Source of the DNA: CAVALG01 sp045576295
Lineage (GTDB): Bacteria > Bacillota > Clostridia > Oscillospirales > Acutalibacteraceae
Direction of reading: 5' to 3'
Assembly: GCA_045576295.1 (NCBI GenBank)
Contig: JAZNGF010000002.1
Location: 1 to 64,000, forward strand
Length of the DNA: 64,000 nucleotides
The notes below the pieces were generated by a model, which saw only the letters and a list, made by a program, of their open reading frames with translations, did not search any database and was not told the origin of the DNA. Positions 8,217 through 16,031 of the stretch are shown here, one piece after another (position 1 is the stretch's first letter; every line of letters begins with the position of its first letter). The position numbers were made by a program, and so were the translations under genes.

Positions 8217-8588
8217 ATGCCTTTAAAAGAGTCTGGCGAAATGTATCTTGAATCAATATATGTTTTATGCAAAACAAAATCTGCTGTTCGCTCGGTTGAT
8301 ATTGCCGAATATATGAATTACAGCAAACCAAGCGTTAGCCGCGGTGTTGGCATTTTAAAAAAGCAAGGTTATATTGTTGTTGATAAATATGGTTATATAA
8401 CCTTAACCGATGAAGGCATTGCTCTTGCGCAAAATATTTTTGAAAGGCACACCGTTTTAACCGAAATGCTTATGTCTATAGGTGTTAGCCGCGAAACCGC
8501 CTCGGAAGACGCCTGCCGCATGGAACACGTTATCAGCGCTGAAACCTTTAGCGCAATGAAAAAACATCTTGAAAATATCAATAAATAG
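8217..8588 (+). CDS. DtxR/MntR-family metal-dependent regulator
   Basis: A 123-residue protein. The N-terminal winged helix (residues 5-60, with SVDIAEYMNYSKPSVSRGV as the DNA-reading helix region) is followed by the helical metal-binding dimerisation domain containing ERH and EDACRMEH, the usual DtxR/MntR ligand motifs. It is the short MntR-like form without an SH3 domain. ATG at 8217 fits the AAGGGGTG ribosome site better than the GTG at 8208. The gene is divergent from feoA and shares a 240-base intergenic region with repeated TTAGC/GCTAA palindromes. It therefore very likely represses feo in the presence of iron (inference). Confidence 0.92.
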   Translation: MPLKESGEMYLESIYVLCKTKSAVRSVDIAEYMNYSKPSVSRGVGILKKQGYIVVDKYGYITLTDEGIALAQNIFERHTVLTEMLMSIGVSRETASEDACRMEHVISAETFSAMKKHLENINK

Positions 8589-8593
8589 AACCA

Positions 8594-8629
8594 AACAGGG
8601 GCCCGATATAACTCGAGCCCCTGTTTTTT
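8594..8629 (+). terminator. Terminator of the DtxR-family gene
   Basis: A 13-bp stem with one mismatch pairs 8594-8606 with 8613-8625 and is followed by TTTTTT. It separates this gene from the convergent azl operon. Confidence 0.8.
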
Positions 8630-8630
8630 G

Positions 8631-8954
8631 TTAAAAAACAACCTGCACCATAAACATATAACACAGTGTTCCAATAATAATGCTTGCAAGTGTGTTTCGC
8701 TTTAAAATATAGGTGAAAGCAACTGCGATGCAGGCTACAAGCCAGGGAATAAACCCTGCAGTGGAGGTGAAGCTTACATCTTTTGAGCAATAAACCACAA
8801 GCATACCCATAATTGCAAAGGGGAGGGTTTTGCCTAATTTTTCAATTATTTTAGGCGTTTTGCGGCCGCTGAACAGCGCAAATGGTAAAAACCGAAGTGC
8901 TGCTGTAACGAGCGCTATAACCGCCACGCTTAGCCAAATATATGTATCAGACAT
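8631..8954 (-). CDS. azlD: Branched-chain amino acid exporter small subunit (AzlD)
   Basis: A 107-residue protein with about four membrane helices and the RFLPF and GML motifs of the AzlD family. It pairs with AzlC to export branched-chain amino acids or analogues. ATG at 8954 is chosen over the earlier start because GGAGGGTG lies just upstream. The start overlaps the end of azlC by 8 bases, indicating coupled translation. Confidence 0.9.
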   Translation of the reverse strand: MSDTYIWLSVAVIALVTAALRFLPFALFSGRKTPKIIEKLGKTLPFAIMGMLVVYCSKDVSFTSTAGFIPWLVACIAVAFTYILKRNTLASIIIGTLCYMFMVQVVF

Positions 8955-9648
8955 TTTCACCCTCCTTATCATCATTTTTATTGTTTATAATAAGGCAGAG
9001 TAAAAGTGCTATTATAAGCATTGCAGGGATAAGGAATTTATCAGCGCCGAATATAACAAGGCTTATAACAGATGCGCCCACACCTATTACCGCAGGAAGG
9101 TGGCGTTTGGCAGTTAGCCACTGTTCAAGAAACACCGTTAAAAACAGCGCGGTTAGGGCAAAGTCGATCCCTTCACTGTTGAATTTAATTAGTGTTCCTA
9201 CTGCGGCACCAAGCACCGAGCCTGCAACCCAGTATATTTGGTTAAGAAGCGATACAAAAAGGTAATAGTTACGCTTGCTTTCTGGGGGAATATGATTGTT
9301 TTCGCCGCAAACTAAGGAATAGGTTTCGTCGGTTAAAGCGAAAATTAAATACGGCTTTCGTTTGCCAACATTTTTGTATTTATCAAGCATTGATATTCCA
9401 TAAAACAGGTGGCGCGCGTTAACAGCAAGGGTTGTGAGTGCTATTGTAATAAGTGATGCGCCGCCGGTTAAAAGCCCGATTGCGGCATATTGCATTGAGC
9501 CTGCGTAAATAAATGTGCTCATAGCGGCGGCAACCAAAATACCTAAGCCGTTTGAATTAAGAATTATGCCAAAGCCGAACCCCAAAACCAAATATCCTGC
9601 AAGCACAGGGAGCGTGGCAACAAAGGCTTGTTTAAGTGTTTTCTTCAT
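8947..9648 (-). CDS. azlC: Branched-chain amino acid exporter large subunit (AzlC)
   Basis: A 233-residue polytopic protein of the AzlC family. It shows the early P(V)LAGYLVLGFGFG and the FIYAGSMQY segments, and later the ALTDE motif. With AzlD it forms a two-component exporter in the cytoplasmic membrane. It starts 14 bases after the MBL-fold gene on the same strand and has an AAGGATA ribosome site. It is the third gene of a four-gene leftward operon beginning with yitT. Confidence 0.92.
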   Translation of the reverse strand: MKKTLKQAFVATLPVLAGYLVLGFGFGIILNSNGLGILVAAAMSTFIYAGSMQYAAIGLLTGGASLITIALTTLAVNARHLFYGISMLDKYKNVGKRKPYLIFALTDETYSLVCGENNHIPPESKRNYYLFVSLLNQIYWVAGSVLGAAVGTLIKFNSEGIDFALTALFLTVFLEQWLTAKRHLPAVIGVGASVISLVIFGADKFLIPAMLIIALLLCLIINNKNDDKEGENV

Positions 9649-9662
9649 TATTATGTATCCTT

Positions 9663-10541
9663 TTATATGCTTTTCCAGTATAGCATATTGTTATTAAATT
9701 CGGCGGTTATTCTGCCGCTGTCTTTCAGCCAAGAAAGGTAAGAGCGAACAGTGCTTCCAACAAGGGCGTGCTGTTCGAAATTCATTGTAAGGCTGAATTT
9801 ATCAAAAAGGCGGCTTAACAAGGTTTCAAAATTAGTGGGTTCTTTGCAAATGGTGATTATAATATCGGCAATTTCATTTACTTTATCAATATTATACTGT
9901 GCTAAATCGGTTATATCTTCTGTGGGGGCTGCGTGCGAAGGCACAAACATTTTAGCTTTAAGATTTTTAACCGTTTCAAGTGTTTGAAGGTATGCGCTAA
10001 CGTCGTAAATAAAACCGATTTGGTATTTATCTAATGTTTCCTTGCTGGATAAACAATCAGCGAGGAAAACAACGTTGTCGGGTGTGCGAAAGCCAACCAT
10101 ATTAAAGAAGTGCCCCGGCAAATCAATAATCTCAAACCCTGCGGGCAGAACATCTTTGGTTAGCGGTTTCGCATCGCTTTCTGCGGCTAAAAGGAACTTG
10201 TGGCGCAAATCTTTGCAGGGGTAACCTCCATATAAAAATGCAGGCTCTAAAATAGGGTGGCGGGTGAAATCGCATTCAATTCCCGGCGCATATATTTCGC
10301 ACCCGCTTTGCGACTGCAGGTATTTGTTGCCGCCGATATGGTCGGCATTTGAGTGGGTGTTGTAAATTGCGGTTAGGTTCCAACCGTTTTCCTCTAATAT
10401 TTTGCGAACCTTGCGGCCTGCGTCTTTGTCGTTTCCGCTGTCAATTAGGCAAACGTCATTCCCGCCGAGTTTAATAAGGCCGATTTTTGCAGGGCTTTGA
10501 ATATAAAAACTATTATCAGAAAGTTGAACTAATTCATACAT
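9663..10541 (-). CDS. MBL-fold metallo-hydrolase
   Basis: A 292-residue metallo-beta-lactamase-fold protein. The metal motif is present at about residues 61-66 but reads HSNADH, with Asn where most family members have the second His of HxHxDH. A later GHFFNMVGF and FLADCL supply the His and Asp of motifs 3 and 4, and PSHAAP gives the last His. The C-terminus has a winged-helix-like tail. It may be a glyoxalase II- or thioesterase-type hydrolase, but the substrate is not visible. It lies 18 bases after yitT and 14 before azlC. Confidence 0.85.
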   Translation of the reverse strand: MYELVQLSDNSFYIQSPAKIGLIKLGGNDVCLIDSGNDKDAGRKVRKILEENGWNLTAIYNTHSNADHIGGNKYLQSQSGCEIYAPGIECDFTRHPILEPAFLYGGYPCKDLRHKFLLAAESDAKPLTKDVLPAGFEIIDLPGHFFNMVGFRTPDNVVFLADCLSSKETLDKYQIGFIYDVSAYLQTLETVKNLKAKMFVPSHAAPTEDITDLAQYNIDKVNEIADIIITICKEPTNFETLLSRLFDKFSLTMNFEQHALVGSTVRSYLSWLKDSGRITAEFNNNMLYWKSI

Positions 10542-10559
10542 AATTGTTTGCTCCTAATA

Positions 10560-11444
10560 TTAATCGTTTGCCTTGAAAACGTCGGCTACTTCGCTTATTG
10601 TAACGAATGCTTTTGAATCAATTGTGTGGATTATGCTGCGCATTCGCGAGATTTGAAATCGGTTAACAACAAAGTAAATAATTGTTTTATCGTTATTTGA
10701 ATAACCGCCCGTTGCGGCGATTTTTGTTGTTCCGCAGTCGAATGCGGCCATTAAAGCGGCGCTTATTTCATCGGGTTTTTCGGTTACTATCATAACCTCT
10801 TTTGAACGGTCGAAGCCTTCAACAACAAAGTCAACCGTTTTAAGCCCTGCGGCATAGGTTACAATTGAGTATAACGGTAAGATCCAGCTTTCAATCAAAA
10901 ATCCGCAAATAACATATAAAATAACGTTATATATCATAACGAAGGTGCCAACAGTGATGTTAATCTTTTTAGAGAAAATTACTGCCATAACTTCAACGCC
11001 GTCGATAGCGCCGCCGTATCTTATAGTTAAACCGCTTCCAACACCTGATATAACGCCGCCAAACAGCGCGCAAAGAAGCAAGTCTTCACCAGCCAAGGGT
11101 GATGCAAGGCTCACGTCGATTGGCAAAACATCGGTTATAAGCCATGATGCACCCGAGTAAACAGAAACTGCAAAAATTGAATATATAGTAAATGCTGCGC
11201 CCTGCTTTTTAAGCCCAAACAAGAACAGCGGGATATTTAAGATTAAAAGGAAAATCGACAGTGTTAAATAATCGGGGGTTATTTGCGAAAGCAGAATTGA
11301 TGTTCCTGAAATGCCGCTGTCGTATAGTTTTACGGGAGCCAAGAACACCGTAACTCCAAAGGCGTTTATGCAGCCTGCTAAAAATAGGAATAAGAAGTTT
11401 TTGAATTTTAGGCTTTTAAGCTCTGATTTTATATTTTTAAGCAT
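10560..11444 (-). CDS. YitT-family membrane protein
   Basis: A 294-residue protein of the YitT/UPF0750 family. About six membrane helices occupy residues 15-215, and a soluble DUF2179 domain follows (about 225-285, starting near SKEVMIVTEKPDEI). Members are integral membrane proteins of unknown transport role. AAGGAGG precedes the ATG. A consensus promoter sits about 50 bases upstream, making this the first gene of the yitT-MBL-azlC-azlD operon. Confidence 0.9.
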   Translation of the reverse strand: MLKNIKSELKSLKFKNFLFLFLAGCINAFGVTVFLAPVKLYDSGISGTSILLSQITPDYLTLSIFLLILNIPLFLFGLKKQGAAFTIYSIFAVSVYSGASWLITDVLPIDVSLASPLAGEDLLLCALFGGVISGVGSGLTIRYGGAIDGVEVMAVIFSKKINITVGTFVMIYNVILYVICGFLIESWILPLYSIVTYAAGLKTVDFVVEGFDRSKEVMIVTEKPDEISAALMAAFDCGTTKIAATGGYSNNDKTIIYFVVNRFQISRMRSIIHTIDSKAFVTISEVADVFKAND

Positions 11445-11480
11445 TTACGGCCTCCTTTTAATCGTGGTGAATTAATAATA

Positions 11481-11509
11481 ATTATACCATACATAATAGG
11501 CCATTTCAA
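11481..11509 (-). promoter_or_regulatory. Promoter of the yitT operon
   Basis: On the minus strand TTGAAA (11509-11504) and TATAAT (11486-11481) are 17 bases apart. The -35 box abuts a 23-bp tandem duplication on its upstream side. Confidence 0.75.
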
Positions 11510-11513
11510 CCAA

Positions 11514-11559
11514 AGAACATATCCACTTGTTATATTAGAACATATCCACTTGTTATATT
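11514..11559. repeat. 23-bp tandem duplication
   Basis: Two identical 23-base units (11514-11536 and 11537-11559) lie head to tail between the yitT promoter and the transglutaminase-like gene. The second unit contains the stop codon of that gene. The perfect identity suggests a recent slippage event. Confidence 0.95.
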
Positions 11560-12260
11560 AGCTTGCCGTTTCGTATTTCACTAACATTTTTCGTCATTCT
11601 TTTACACCCATATATGGCATATAAAAATGCTTTTATTTTCCCCATTTTCTGTTTGTGTTCTTTAAACAATTCATCCGGTGAATTAAATATACCATAATCA
11701 ACTACAATTGCTTCACTTTGTACATATGTACTTTTTCCATCCCAGCCATTCGTCAAAGCACTTAAATCTTTCGTTGCTATAGCATATTTTTTGAACTCTT
11801 TATTTATATTTCCAAATCTTCTAATTATTGAATCAAGATACTTTTTGTCGGGTATAACGCCTTCAAGTGCTATCCATTTATTATTATAATAAACCTCAAC
11901 CCAAGTGTGTAAAATCTGTTGTGGTGCAAAAAAGGATATTAATTTCGTTGTTACACCTTTTTGAAAATCTTTTGACACTCCAAATGCATGAATACGACAT
12001 GGAACTCCTACCCCTCTTAATAATGCCATTAGCAATGTGGCTTTTGTATTGCATTGCCCATAGCCATCTCTCAATACTTCCGATGCCAACAAAAAATCAT
12101 GTTTATTGTACCCAAATAATATATCATTCTGCACATACTCATATATACTCTTTATTTTAAAAAACTCTTCTTGATAATTCCATTTTTGTTTATAAATTAA
12201 GTCTGCAATTATGCTTGAACTAAAATTCAGCATAGGAGTTTCCAAAAGATACTCGTTCAT
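11553..12260 (-). CDS. Transglutaminase-like cysteine peptidase domain protein
   Basis: A 235-residue protein with the transglutaminase-core triad layout: Cys in YGQCNTKATLLMALLRG, His in LHTWVEVYY, and an acidic residue in the following EGVIPD segment. No signal peptide is seen, so it is probably cytoplasmic. The ATG at 12260 is chosen because GAGGTG overlaps the more upstream ATG and serves the later one. Base composition is distinctly more AT-rich than the flanking yitT and ATPase genes and the gene lies between two unrelated operons, suggesting later insertion (inference). The substrate is unknown. Confidence 0.8.
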   Translation of the reverse strand: MNEYLLETPMLNFSSSIIADLIYKQKWNYQEEFFKIKSIYEYVQNDILFGYNKHDFLLASEVLRDGYGQCNTKATLLMALLRGVGVPCRIHAFGVSKDFQKGVTTKLISFFAPQQILHTWVEVYYNNKWIALEGVIPDKKYLDSIIRRFGNINKEFKKYAIATKDLSALTNGWDGKSTYVQSEAIVVDYGIFNSPDELFKEHKQKMGKIKAFLYAIYGCKRMTKNVSEIRNGKLI

Positions 12261-12291
12261 ATTACACCTCATATATATTTATTCATCTTGA

Positions 12292-14157
12292 TTAAAACTT
12301 TCTATCATATAACAGCGATGCTATCAGTATAACAAACAAAGAGCCCGCATTATGCACAAGCGCACCCGTTGTTGGGCCAAGCAGCCCTAAAACCGATAAT
12401 ACAACCGCGGCTATGTTAATTATCATAGAAAGGGTTATACTGCCTTTGATTGTTTTAAGCGTTGCGCAGGATAAGCGCTTTAAGTAGGGAATGTTTGATA
12501 TATCATCCTGCATTAGCGCAATGTCGGCCGCTTCAACCGCAATGTCGCTTCCCATTGTTCCCATAGCAATGCCAACATCGGCCGTTTTAAGGGCAGGGGC
12601 ATCGTTAACGCCATCGCCAATCATGCATACAGAATGATTTTGTGATTTAAGGTGGGCTATGCTTTCAACCTTTTGTTCGGGCAAAAGCTCGGCACAGACC
12701 GATGAAATTCCAACTTGATTTGCAAGATATTCAGCCGCTTTTCGGTTGTCGCCTGTAAGTAAAACGGTTTCGGTGTTCATATCATTAAGTTTTGCAATCA
12801 TTTCGGCGGCTTTGGGGCGAACCGTGTCTGACAAAGCTATAACACCTATGCATTTGGTTTCTTCTGCAATAATAATAGTCGCCTTGCCTTCTTCGCGGTA
12901 GTTTTTTAGTGCAGTGAGAACATCAGAGCTTAGCGAAACACCGTTTGATTTAATGTAGGGCTCACTGCCGCATATTAGGTTTTTGCCGCCGATTTTAGCA
13001 GTTATTCCTTTGCCTGACTCCATTTTAAATTCGCTGGATTCATTTAAATCAACACCTTTAGATTTGGCATAGGCTACAACCGCTTTGCCTAAAGGGTGCT
13101 CGCTTTTGGCTTCGGCAGAGGCAGTGAGCGCGAGTAGTGCATCACGGCTTACGGCATTATCAAATGAAACAATATCGCAAACTTTAAGCGTGCCTTGGGT
13201 TAAGGTTCCCGTTTTATCAAAAGCGATAGTGTTTGCTTTGCCCATTTTTTCAAGCGCTTCACCCGATTTTATAATAACACCTCGCTTAGTTGCCTGCCCA
13301 ATAGCCGCCATAATTGCAGTTGGAGTTGCAAGCACGAGCGCACATGGGCAAAACACAACCAAAACCGTAACCGCGCGGGTTATATCGTGTGTTATGAAAT
13401 ATGTGATTATAGCGGTAAGAAGTGCGGCAGGAACCAGCCAGCTTGCTGCCTTATCGGCGGTTCTTGCCATTGGCGCTTTTTTGTTTTCAGCCTCTTTCAC
13501 CATTCTGATTAGCTTTTGAAGCGAACTGCTTTCTCCAACATTTGTGGCTTTAATATCAATAACACCAAAGCGGTTTATAGTGCCGCAAAAAACATTATCA
13601 CCTATCGTTTTATCGGCAGGGAGTGATTCGCCCGTTATAACCGATTGATCAACCGATGTTTCACCGCTTATAATAACGCCGTCAACAGGTATTGCTTCGC
13701 CCGGCAAAACGCGAAGGATATTGCCTTTTTCAATTTCGTTTGCCGAAACCATTTCCTCTTTGCCGCCGATTATTCTTCTGCCTATAGTGGGGGAGAGGTT
13801 AATTAACTTTTTAAGCCCCTTTTTAGCACGGTCGGTTGTTTTGTCTTCAAGAATTTCGCCAATTGCCATAATAAATGCAACCTCACCTGCCGCAAACAAA
13901 TCGCCTATTATTATTGCCGCAGTCATTGCAATGGTTATAAGTAGCGCTGATGAAATTTTGCTTATTCCTTGGTTTTTCACCAGTTTTTTAATTGCACTGT
14001 ATAAAAGCGGAATTCCGCTTATTATAACCGTAACCCACGCAGGGTCGATAGGCAAATTAACGCCTAAGTGTGGCAAAATCAGGCTTAAACCTAAAAACAA
14101 CCCACCCAAAAGCGTTACGGCAACGCTTGATAGCAATTTACAGAATTTTTTTAACAT
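12292..14157 (-). CDS. Heavy-metal P1B-type ATPase
   Basis: A 621-residue metal efflux pump. It has the TGES phosphatase motif, a membrane FCPCALVLATPTA (CPC metal site), DKTGTLT phosphorylation site, SEHPLGKA, and GDGVNDAPAL. There is no N-terminal HMA domain. The last helices carry LVHNAGSLFVI rather than the D-x-G of zinc/cadmium pumps, so the metal is not certain. ATG at 14157 follows AAAGGTGG; an upstream in-frame ATG lacks such a site. The gene is divergent from a TetR-family regulator and shares two palindromic operators with it, so expression is probably induced by the metal or another ligand (inference). Confidence 0.93.
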   Translation of the reverse strand: MLKKFCKLLSSVAVTLLGGLFLGLSLILPHLGVNLPIDPAWVTVIISGIPLLYSAIKKLVKNQGISKISSALLITIAMTAAIIIGDLFAAGEVAFIMAIGEILEDKTTDRAKKGLKKLINLSPTIGRRIIGGKEEMVSANEIEKGNILRVLPGEAIPVDGVIISGETSVDQSVITGESLPADKTIGDNVFCGTINRFGVIDIKATNVGESSSLQKLIRMVKEAENKKAPMARTADKAASWLVPAALLTAIITYFITHDITRAVTVLVVFCPCALVLATPTAIMAAIGQATKRGVIIKSGEALEKMGKANTIAFDKTGTLTQGTLKVCDIVSFDNAVSRDALLALTASAEAKSEHPLGKAVVAYAKSKGVDLNESSEFKMESGKGITAKIGGKNLICGSEPYIKSNGVSLSSDVLTALKNYREEGKATIIIAEETKCIGVIALSDTVRPKAAEMIAKLNDMNTETVLLTGDNRKAAEYLANQVGISSVCAELLPEQKVESIAHLKSQNHSVCMIGDGVNDAPALKTADVGIAMGTMGSDIAVEAADIALMQDDISNIPYLKRLSCATLKTIKGSITLSMIINIAAVVLSVLGLLGPTTGALVHNAGSLFVILIASLLYDRKF

Positions 14158-14178
14158 TTTTATTCCACCTTTCCCTTG

Positions 14179-14207
14179 TTGACATTGAAATATTATCAAT
14201 GTATAAT
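14179..14207 (+). promoter_or_regulatory. Consensus promoter of the TetR-family gene
   Basis: TTGACA (14179-14184) and TATAAT (14202-14207) are 17 bases apart. The predicted start near 14214 falls inside the operator at 14209-14224, so the regulator should control itself. Confidence 0.8.
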
Positions 14208-14208
14208 A

Positions 14209-14224
14209 TGTTTGTTAACGAACA
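14209..14224. promoter_or_regulatory. TetR-type operator 1
   Basis: TGTTTGTTAACGAACA is a 16-bp palindrome with 14 symmetric positions. A copy differing at two positions lies at 14293-14308. It overlaps the start site of the rightward promoter and is downstream of the leftward one. Confidence 0.7.
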
Positions 14225-14245
14225 GATTGTTTTGTTTGTGATTTT

Positions 14246-14274
14246 ATTATATAAATGCGAATAGGTGGGTTCAA
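14246..14274 (-). promoter_or_regulatory. Promoter of the P-type ATPase gene
   Basis: On the minus strand TTGAAC (14274-14269) and TATAAT (14251-14246) are 17 bases apart. RNA would start near 14239 and run leftward over operator 1 and through the TetR promoter, so the two promoters face each other. Confidence 0.7.
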
Positions 14275-14292
14275 TAATCAAAAACGCCGCCT

Positions 14293-14308
14293 TGTTCGTT
14301 AAAGAACA
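14293..14308. promoter_or_regulatory. TetR-type operator 2
   Basis: TGTTCGTTAAAGAACA matches operator 1 at 14 of 16 positions. It lies about 20 bases upstream of the ATPase -35 box and in the leader of the TetR-family gene. Confidence 0.65.
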
Positions 14309-14336
14309 TTTTTATAAATTTGTTCAGGAGGGGAAT

Positions 14337-14900
14337 ATGGACAGGCGCCAAAAGAAAACAAGAGATGCTATTTTTAAGGCATTTACAACGCTTTTGTCAG
14401 AAAAGAGTTATAACCAAATCTCGGTTCAAGATATCATCGACCTGGCCGATATTGGGAGAACAACCTTTTATGCTCATTTTGAAACAAAGGACTATTTGCT
14501 TAAAGATTTATGCGAAGAACTGTTTGGCCATATTATTAACACTGCGGCAGGGCTTCCAAATGGTGCGTATCACTGCTGTTGCGGCAGTGATACCGATTCG
14601 GTTTTTTTGCACCTTTTAAAGCATTTGCAGGAGAATGACCTTAACATTTTAAACCTGCTTTCATCGCAAAATAATGAGATATTTTTGAGGTGTTTTAAAA
14701 GTAATCTTAAGAAACTTATTTTAACCCAGTATGCAGATAAAGGGCTCTTATCAAATTCAAAATTGCCTGAGGCTTATTTGGTTAATCACATTTCATCATC
14801 TTTTGTTGAAACGGTGGATTGGTGGCTTTCGCGAAAGATGGCCGAAACCCCTGAAAAGATAACCGAGTACTTTTTAGCGGTAATTGAGCCTGTTTTATAA
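14337..14900 (+). CDS. TetR/AcrR-family regulator
   Basis: A 187-residue regulator. The N-terminal helix-turn-helix runs about residues 5-50 with SVQDIIDLADIGRTTFYAHF as the recognition region, and an all-helical ligand and dimer domain follows. A YHCCCGSD segment near residue 80 has three adjacent cysteines, a plausible metal-sensing site given the neighbouring metal pump (inference). ATG at 14337 follows AGGAGGGG; the upstream frame would cover operator 2. It is divergent from the P-type ATPase. Confidence 0.92.
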   Translation: MDRRQKKTRDAIFKAFTTLLSEKSYNQISVQDIIDLADIGRTTFYAHFETKDYLLKDLCEELFGHIINTAAGLPNGAYHCCCGSDTDSVFLHLLKHLQENDLNILNLLSSQNNEIFLRCFKSNLKKLILTQYADKGLLSNSKLPEAYLVNHISSSFVETVDWWLSRKMAETPEKITEYFLAVIEPVL

Positions 14901-15013
14901 GTCGCGTTGTTACTTGCTATAATTGGTTTTAATTCTTCTTTAAAACGTCTTGCTTGCTCTTTTTAAAGTTTAATGATATAATTAAAGTAACCCATTTTTT
15001 TGGAGGAGTCTTT

Positions 15014-15910
15014 ATGAATCGTAAATACATATTTGTTAGAATGTTTTCAATTATTCTTTGTGTGGTGATGTTGATGATGTTTAACACTTCTTGCGTAGGG
15101 CAGGGAAAACTGGCCCCTGAAGCCACAAAAGCTGAAGGCGCAGATATACGCGTTATGTCTTACAATATTTTGCACCCAAGCTGGAGTGGCGTTGTTGACA
15201 ATCTGCCGGTTGAAGGCAGAGATAAGGTTGTTTCTGCTATAATAAACGATTACCGCCCTGATGTTGTGGGGCTTCAAGAAGCAAATTGGGAATGGCATTT
15301 TGCATTGAAAGAGCTTTTGGTTGATAACGGCGTTTATGAGCAGGCTTGCAACGGCGATGAAGAAAACTATATTATGACAACCTTCCTTTATAATACTAAA
15401 ACAGTTAAACTTATTGATTCTGAGGTGGTTGACCTTGATGATGGTAGCGATATTAGGGTTGTATCAATTGCTGTTTTCCAAAAGCGCTCGGGTAAAGATA
15501 GGTTTGTTGTTATAAATACTCACCCTGCACCGTATTCTGACCAAAGCTATTCAAAAAATTGCCAAGACATTCTCGACATTGTTGGCGATAAAATGAATAA
15601 ATACAAAGATTTGCCCGTTATTATGACGGGTGACTATAACACCGGCGAAAAGCAGGAATTTTACAGCACTATTCAATCAACACTTGGCGTTGCCGATGCA
15701 AAATATTCGGCAGACGAAATTGTGAATAATTATGGAACATTTTTTGACCCATGTTGGGGTGGCGAGTTTGACCCGCAAGGCGAGCGCGCTATCGACCATA
15801 TTTTTGTTAATGATAAGGCGCAATCAAAGCTCTTTAGCGTTATAATTGATCACGATGTTAACAAAGCTTCCGATCACCTTCCGATTTATGCAGATGTTGA
15901 TTTAAAATAG
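15014..15910 (+). CDS. Lipoprotein of the endonuclease/exonuclease/phosphatase fold
   Basis: A 298-residue exported protein. Residues 1-30 form a signal peptide ending in FNTSC, a plausible though non-canonical lipobox. The mature part is an EEP domain: MSYNIL near the start, VGLQEANW with the metal Glu, NTHPAP, TGDYNTG, DHIFVN, and SDHLPIYADV with the catalytic Asp-His. Such proteins cleave phosphodiester or phosphomonoester bonds, and an extracellular one may act on nucleic acid, sphingolipid or inositol phosphates. Start at 15014 follows TGGAGGAG. The gene stands alone and ends at a strong terminator. Confidence 0.88.
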   Translation: MNRKYIFVRMFSIILCVVMLMMFNTSCVGQGKLAPEATKAEGADIRVMSYNILHPSWSGVVDNLPVEGRDKVVSAIINDYRPDVVGLQEANWEWHFALKELLVDNGVYEQACNGDEENYIMTTFLYNTKTVKLIDSEVVDLDDGSDIRVVSIAVFQKRSGKDRFVVINTHPAPYSDQSYSKNCQDILDIVGDKMNKYKDLPVIMTGDYNTGEKQEFYSTIQSTLGVADAKYSADEIVNNYGTFFDPCWGGEFDPQGERAIDHIFVNDKAQSKLFSVIIDHDVNKASDHLPIYADVDLK

Positions 15911-15930
15911 TTAAAAAAGAATATAAATTT

Positions 15931-15978
15931 ACCCCCACTTGATGAATGGACTTATTCATTAATCAAGTGGGGGTTTTT
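15931..15978 (+). terminator. Terminator of the EEP lipoprotein gene
   Basis: A 13-bp stem pairs 15931-15943 with 15962-15974, with further pairing of GAATGA/TCATT in the loop, followed by TTTTT. Confidence 0.85.
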
Positions 15979-16031
15979 GTATAACTTGGGTTTTGGGCGG
16001 GGTAATATGAATCAGCAAACTTATAAATAGC

